Shown: positions 6,200 through 9,695 of the stretch, in pieces | Position numbering within the stretch: the first letter of the stretch is position 1 | Layout of the letters: each line of letters starts with the position of its first letter | DNA from: Clostridiales bacterium | GTDB taxonomy: Bacteria; Bacillota; Clostridia; Christensenellales; Borkfalkiaceae | Direction of reading: 5' to 3' | Length of the DNA: 9,695 nt | Assembly: GCA_015069525.1 (NCBI GenBank) | Contig: SVIK01000056.1 | Location: forward strand, 1-9,695 | Notes under the pieces: generated by a model | Database searches by the model: none | What the model saw: the letters and a program-made list of their open reading frames with translations, nothing else | What the model was told of the DNA's origin: nothing | Position numbers and translations under genes: made by a program

Positions 6200-7990
6200 T
6201 TATTTTCTTTTTAATTCGTTTCTCTTCCGCATTTTTTCGGAAAGCATTTGCGCAATTTTCTTACGTTCCTCGTCGTTCGTTTCCGCCGAGTATTTGGCGT
6301 TGAGCTCAGCGATATCCCTTTCGACGCTCGCTTTTTCTATCTCCTTTACGCTATCGGCAAAGAATTTTTCCGCCACCTCGCTAGCAAGCTTGTCCTCAAA
6401 GTTCAAATCGAGAATTTGATTGAGCTCCGCGCTGTTTTCCTCCAAAATTTCAAACAGCTCGCTTGGACGAATTCTTTCGCCTTTTTCTTCTCGTTCGAGA
6501 ATATACTGTGCCACGACGATATGCGTTTCGTCCGTCAACGGCAATTTTTGCACGTCGTAATCTTTGGCGTAATCTTGCGAAAAAAGCTTTGCCGCCAAAA
6601 TGAAGCGAATCGCTTTCGTTTGTTTATTCGCACTCGAATCGGTTTCCGTAATCATTTCCTTGGGCATTACCATTTCCAGTTGCTTTGCGCCTTTTTGCAA
6701 ATCTCTTTCGAGAGCGTGATAGGAAACGCCCGTCTTTTCCCGCAATTTCTTTAAAAGCTCCTCTTTTACAGCCTCGCTTTCCACGTCCGCAACAACTTGC
6801 AACGCTTCCGCAATAAAACGGCGCTTGTCCTCCGTCTTGGAGATATCGTACTTTTTCTCCAACGCATGGATTTTATAGTCAATAAGCGGTAAAGCCATAT
6901 CCAAGCATTTTTGGTATGCCGACGCCCCTTGCTTTACTACGTCGTCGGGGTCTAATCCGTCGGGCATAGGCACGACCTTTACGTTCAGCGCTTCGTCTTT
7001 CAAAATTTCAAGCCCGCGCAAGTCTGCATTTTGTCCTGCAAAGTCCCCGTCGTAGCTGATGAGTACGTTATCCGAATACCGTTTCACAAGCCGTGCTTGT
7101 TCTGTCGTTAACGACGTCCCCATAGAAGCGACTACGTTTTCAAAACCTGCCTGATACAAGGATATCGTATCCATATACCCTTCTACCATAATCACCTCTT
7201 TAATCGGCTGTTTGCGTTTCAGTTTTTTCAAAAGGTTGATATTGTACAACGTTTTACGCTTATTGAAAAGCAACGTTTCTCGCGTGTTTTTATACTTTGC
7301 AAAATCGGATTTTTCCAGCAATCTGCCCCCAAAAGCGACCACCTCGTCAAATGCGTTGATAATCGGGAAAATCAACCTGCCCGCCTCGAAATCGACGAGC
7401 TTTCCGTTTTTCGTTTCCCCAAGCGCACCGCTATCGAGAAGGTCTTGCCTTGAATATCCCTTCCCCGCCAGATAATCGGGTAGGGAGAAGAAATCAAGCG
7501 ACGCCCCAAGCCCAAATTTTTTCACCGTCGTTGGGGATAACTTACGGTTGGTTAAATACTGCAAATGCGCTTGCGCACGGGCATCTCCGCTGTATAAATT
7601 GCTTAGATAAAACCTTGCGCAATCCAGCATTATCGACGCCATCGTATCCCGCTTCTTTTTTAGCTCTATCGCCTTTTCCGTATCAAAGTTGCTCTCAGGG
7701 ACGGTCATCTTTGCACGGCTCGCTAAAATACGCACGGCACCCATAAAATCGGTAGATTCGATTTCTTGCACGAACCGCACCACGCCACCCGATACCCCAC
7801 AGCCGAAACAATGATAAAATTGTTCCGCTTGGTTTACGGCAAACGAAGGCGTACGCTCGTGATGAAACGGACAGCACGCCCAATGCGTACCGCCCTTTCT
7901 ATCAAGCGCCACGTATCCGCCGATTACCTCGACGATATCGTTCTTTTGTTTGAGCTCCTGCATGAAGCGCGGGTCAAGCACTCTGCTCAC
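6200..7990 (-). CDS. dnaG: DNA primase DnaG
   Basis: Makes RNA primers at the replication fork in contact with the replicative helicase. In 596 residues: an N-terminal zinc-binding domain with C40, H43, C61 and C64 (CPFHHERTPSF then YHCFGCG); the RNA-polymerase core with LIFPI (206-210) and VVAFGGR (217-223); the TOPRIM part with catalytic E270 in VEGYMD and Asp314/Asp316 in YDGD (313-316); and an alpha-helical C-terminal helicase-interaction domain from about 430. It starts with GTG 7988-7990 behind an AGGGGG site nine bases upstream, and the GTG overlaps the dgt stop as GTGA (4 bp), which implies coupled translation. Position before rpoD is the classic macromolecular-synthesis arrangement, here without rpsU. 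Length is normal. Confidence 0.98.
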   Translation of the reverse strand: MSRVLDPRFMQELKQKNDIVEVIGGYVALDRKGGTHWACCPFHHERTPSFAVNQAEQFYHCFGCGVSGGVVRFVQEIESTDFMGAVRILASRAKMTVPESNFDTEKAIELKKKRDTMASIMLDCARFYLSNLYSGDARAQAHLQYLTNRKLSPTTVKKFGLGASLDFFSLPDYLAGKGYSRQDLLDSGALGETKNGKLVDFEAGRLIFPIINAFDEVVAFGGRLLEKSDFAKYKNTRETLLFNKRKTLYNINLLKKLKRKQPIKEVIMVEGYMDTISLYQAGFENVVASMGTSLTTEQARLVKRYSDNVLISYDGDFAGQNADLRGLEILKDEALNVKVVPMPDGLDPDDVVKQGASAYQKCLDMALPLIDYKIHALEKKYDISKTEDKRRFIAEALQVVADVESEAVKEELLKKLREKTGVSYHALERDLQKGAKQLEMVMPKEMITETDSSANKQTKAIRFILAAKLFSQDYAKDYDVQKLPLTDETHIVVAQYILEREEKGERIRPSELFEILEENSAELNQILDLNFEDKLASEVAEKFFADSVKEIEKASVERDIAELNAKYSAETNDEERKKIAQMLSEKMRKRNELKRK

Positions 7991-9018
7991 GTGACAATAC
8001 CCCCTAACGAGAATGTGGACGGGATAAACAGATTTTCAAATACGCTGATGGCGTATCTATCCGTCATACCCGATAAATAATCGCAAATAACGCGTTCCTT
8101 TCCGTCTCTTTCCAAAAGACGCAAATACGATTGGGGCAATTTCTCCACGTGCCCCATAAAATAAGCGAACATTTGCGTCAACATACGTTCCGAACGCTCT
8201 TGTATAGATTTATTAGCTAATTCGTATACTCTTTCAAACATAAACGCACGCAATTCGTTAATCGCCGACATCATCTTGTCCGACATGCGCACGAAAGGCT
8301 GATTGTAAGAGGTTGCGTATATATCGCTGATTGCCGTATTGATACGCGTTTTCGTCGCGTTGCCAAGCAAGGCAACGGCGTTTTGCGGTAAATCCTCTTC
8401 CTTTAATATCCCCGCACGGATTGCGTCCTCTATATCGTGGTTGATATACGCAATTCTATCCGCAAGCGAAACGGCTTGTCCTTCAAGCGTGGACGGCTTA
8501 CCCGAACTCTTATGCTGTAAAATTCCGTCCAATACTTCCGCCGTTAAATTGAGCCCTCGTCCGCCTTTTTCAATACACTCTACCACGCGGACGGATTGCT
8601 GATTATGATAAAAACCGTCGCTCGCCAATTTTGCGAGCACTCTTTCCCCCACGTGTCCAAAAGGGGTATGTCCCAAATCGTGACCGAGCGCAATCGCCTC
8701 CGCCAAATCCTCGTTGAGCTTTAACGAACGAGCAATGGAACGACCGATTTGCGAAACGTCGAGGGTGTGCGTTAAACGGGTAATGTAATGGTCGCCCTCG
8801 GGCGCAAAAAAGACCTGCGTTTTGTTTTTCAACCGCTTGAACGAATTACTGTAAATAATACGGTCTCTATCCCGTTGGAAATCGGTGCGGAAATCGCAAC
8901 GAGGTTCTTCTACTTTTCTGCCCTTGGACATAGCCGATTTACAGGCGAAAGGCGACAAAAATACATCTTCTTGCGCACAAATGCGTTCCCGAACGGTTGC
9001 GTATTCCTTCTTTTCCAT
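7987..9018 (-). CDS. dgt: dGTPase-like HD-domain deoxynucleoside triphosphate triphosphohydrolase
   Basis: Cleaves dNTPs (dGTP in the named family) to nucleoside and triphosphate, trimming the dNTP pool. The 343-residue protein is the short, Gram-positive/Type-2-like form, not the ~505-residue E. coli Dgt. HD-domain metal ligands: His84 (RLTHTLDV), His113-Asp114 (GHDLGHTPFGH) and Asp187 (LADRIAYINHD). The N-terminal FRTDFQRDRDRIIYSNSFKRLKNKTQVF block (43-70) is typical of dGTPases. ATG at 9016-9018 has an AGAGGGG site four bases upstream. It is the first gene behind the sigma-A promoter at 9100-9128 and overlaps dnaG by 4 bp, an order seen in several Clostridia, consistent with coupling pool control to replication priming. 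Substrate preference cannot be read from sequence. A phage-defence role is not indicated by this context. Confidence 0.94.
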   Translation of the reverse strand: MEKKEYATVRERICAQEDVFLSPFACKSAMSKGRKVEEPRCDFRTDFQRDRDRIIYSNSFKRLKNKTQVFFAPEGDHYITRLTHTLDVSQIGRSIARSLKLNEDLAEAIALGHDLGHTPFGHVGERVLAKLASDGFYHNQQSVRVVECIEKGGRGLNLTAEVLDGILQHKSSGKPSTLEGQAVSLADRIAYINHDIEDAIRAGILKEEDLPQNAVALLGNATKTRINTAISDIYATSYNQPFVRMSDKMMSAINELRAFMFERVYELANKSIQERSERMLTQMFAYFMGHVEKLPQSYLRLLERDGKERVICDYLSGMTDRYAISVFENLFIPSTFSLGGIVT

Positions 9019-9099
9019 ATTTCCCCTCTTTGCAAAATTTTCCTGCTTACATCTATATATTCGACAAAAATTCTCGATTTCCTTTTTTTCTATGAAAAA

Positions 9100-9128
9100 A
9101 ATATAATATTTTTTTATTTATTTGCCAA
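9100..9128 (-). promoter_or_regulatory. sigma-A promoter for the dgt-dnaG-rpoD operon
   Basis: On the minus strand a -35 TTGGCA (9128-9123), a 17-base all-A/T spacer and a -10 TATATT (9105-9100). Each hexamer departs from TTGACA/TATAAT at one or two positions with ideal spacing. Upstream A- and T-tracts resemble an UP element. Transcription would start near 9093, giving a leader of about 75 bases before dgt. It lies directly after the dtd terminator, as expected for an operon start. Since rpoD is in the operon, SigA probably transcribes its own gene. Confidence 0.75.
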
Positions 9129-9141
9129 AAAACGATTTTTT

Positions 9142-9177
9142 CAAAAAAAGAAGAGCCCTATCCAAAATAGAACTCTT
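9142..9177 (-). terminator. rho-independent terminator of dtd
   Basis: Minus-strand arms AAGAGTTCTAT (9177-9167) and ATAGGGCTCTT (9161-9151) pair over 11 bp, with two G:U pairs, around a 5-base loop. They are followed by C and seven Ts. It begins 16 bases after the dtd stop. It separates dtd from the dgt operon and just precedes that operon's promoter. Confidence 0.85.
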
Positions 9178-9193
9178 AAATCGCTTATTTTTA

Positions 9194-9631
9194 TTAAGCC
9201 TCTAACAAGATTGTCACAGGTCCGTCGTTGTGTTGGTCGATTTGCATATCTGCACCAAATACCCCTTTTTTCACGGTTATGCCGTAAGAGGAAAGCTCTT
9301 TCACGGCGTATTCGTATAAAGGCTCTGCCTTTTCGGGGCGTTCGGCAAGGGTAAAGCTCGGTCTATTTCCGTGCGAAGCGTCGCCGTACAGCGTGAACTG
9401 CGAAACGAGCAGAACCTCTCCGCCCACGTCTTTCACCGATAAATTCATTTTGCCGTTTTCGTCCTCAAAAATACGGAGCGAGGAAATTTTCTTCATCAAA
9501 TAGGACGCTTCCTTTTCCGTATCCCCCGCTTTCACACCTAAAAATACCGTCAAACCAAAGGGTATCTTCGAGATTAGCTTTCCGTCCACCGTGAGGGACG
9601 TTTCTTTTACTCTTTGTACAACCGCACGCAT
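9194..9631 (-). CDS. dtd: D-aminoacyl-tRNA deacylase (DTD)
   Basis: Hydrolyses D-amino acids from mischarged tRNA (and glycine from tRNA-Ala), keeping D-residues out of protein. It is 145 residues, the normal length. The two DTD signature motifs are present: SQFTLYGD (77-84), containing Thr80, and NDGPVT (135-140), containing the Gly137-Pro138 pair that selects chirality. The N-terminus MRAVVQRVKE is typical, which fixes the ATG at 9629-9631 with a GAGG site eight bases upstream; the eight-residue extension back to a TTG at 9655 is not supported. It ends at a strong terminator. In Firmicutes dtd often follows relA; the preceding gene is outside the window. Its presence near alr fits a cell that handles D-alanine, but the two are in different transcription units. 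Confidence 0.97.
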   Translation of the reverse strand: MRAVVQRVKETSLTVDGKLISKIPFGLTVFLGVKAGDTEKEASYLMKKISSLRIFEDENGKMNLSVKDVGGEVLLVSQFTLYGDASHGNRPSFTLAERPEKAEPLYEYAVKELSSYGITVKKGVFGADMQIDQHNDGPVTILLEA

Positions 9632-9639
9632 AATGATAA

Positions 9640-9643
9640 CCTC
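9640..9643 (-). promoter_or_regulatory. ribosome-binding site of dtd
   Basis: GAGG on the minus strand, eight bases before ATG 9629-9631. It supports this start over the longer TTG start at 9655. Confidence 0.5.
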
Positions 9644-9656
9644 AAAAAAGTACAAC

Positions 9657-9686
9657 GAAATGCAGGATAAAACTATCCTGCATTTC
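9657..9686 (-). terminator. perfect 13-bp inverted repeat upstream of dtd, possible terminator or attenuator
   Basis: Arms GAAATGCAGGATA (9657-9669) and TATCCTGCATTTC (9674-9686) are perfectly complementary around a 4-base loop. On the minus strand a six-T run (9649-9644) follows about seven bases after the stem, rather than directly, so terminator quality is moderate. On the plus strand it is followed by T-rich sequence ending at the window edge. It leaves only 25 bp before dtd, with no room for a separate promoter, so dtd is probably read through this hairpin. Confidence 0.55.
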
Positions 9687-9695
9687 TTGGATTTT

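Larger units (their letters stand above)
9019..9193. other. longest intergenic region, dtd to dgt
   Basis: 175 bp, very A/T-rich in the middle (9060-9145). It contains the dtd terminator, the dgt promoter, the dgt leader and an AGAGGGG ribosome site. I see no small ORF with a ribosome site, no riboswitch-like fold and no DnaA-box cluster. Confidence 0.7.

Noticed and set aside
6248..6754. 168-residue plus-strand open frame
   Set aside because: Lies wholly opposite the dnaG C-terminal domain, and its Phe/Arg-rich sequence is what reversed Lys/Glu codons give.
7987..9018. dgt as an anti-phage dNTP-depleting enzyme
   Set aside because: dNTP triphosphohydrolases can act in phage defence, but this one sits in the conserved dgt-dnaG-rpoD block with no defence genes, so a housekeeping role is the simpler reading.
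9060..9145. A/T-rich stretch as a replication origin element
   Set aside because: No DnaA boxes or iterons; the A/T richness is explained by a promoter, UP-like tracts and a terminator tail.
8788..9354. 188-residue plus-strand open frame across the dgt start and the dtd-dgt gap
   Set aside because: It is antisense to dgt and dtd, runs over the terminator and promoter, has low-complexity Phe/Lys/Ile-rich sequence and no family motif or ribosome site.
1..9695. CRISPR arrays, insertion sequences, tRNA or rRNA genes
   Set aside because: No regularly spaced repeats, no transposase motifs and no cloverleaf-like or rRNA sequence were seen; coding sequence fills nearly the whole window.

Overview
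The window is a block of housekeeping genes, all on the minus strand, from a low-to-mid GC Gram-positive bacterium. The order dgt-dnaG-rpoD-trmK-nif3-Zn-ribbon gene is a Firmicutes/Clostridia arrangement. The Shine-Dalgarno sites are strong, and rpoD and dnaG start with GTG. The proteins look like those of uncultured gut Clostridia. That placement is inference from protein character and gene order; no marker for a species was seen.

Layout in transcription order (right to left). At the right edge a perfect 13-bp inverted repeat (9657-9686) lies just upstream of dtd, the D-aminoacyl-tRNA deacylase gene (9631-9194). A rho-independent terminator (9142-9177) closes dtd. It is followed at once by a near-consensus sigma-A promoter (-35 TTGGCA, 17 bp, -10 TATATT). 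That promoter should drive dgt (dNTP triphosphohydrolase), dnaG (primase) and rpoD (main sigma factor), then trmK (tRNA m1A22 methyltransferase), a Nif3-family dinuclear-metal protein and a coiled-coil/Zn-ribbon protein. After a 46-bp gap with an SD-masking hairpin come alr (alanine racemase), the 5-formyltetrahydrofolate cyclo-ligase gene (overlapping alr), an unidentified five-helix membrane protein, and the 5' part of rsmD (16S rRNA m2G966 methyltransferase), cut by the left edge.

From dgt to rsmD, genes overlap or are at most 46 bp apart, and no convincing terminator lies between them. The set may form one long operon joining nucleotide-pool control, replication priming, transcription initiation, tRNA/rRNA methylation, cell-wall D-alanine supply and folate metabolism. 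No gene-free stretch exceeds about 175 bp. I see no RNA genes, CRISPR arrays, insertion sequences, prophage genes or plus-strand genes.

I found no new multi-gene system. The points most worth a second look are: a complete absence of the palindromes GATC and GGCC over 9.7 kb (scanned by eye), the SD-masking hairpin before alr, the divergent alr 3' end that is double-coding with the folate gene, and the unidentified membrane protein.
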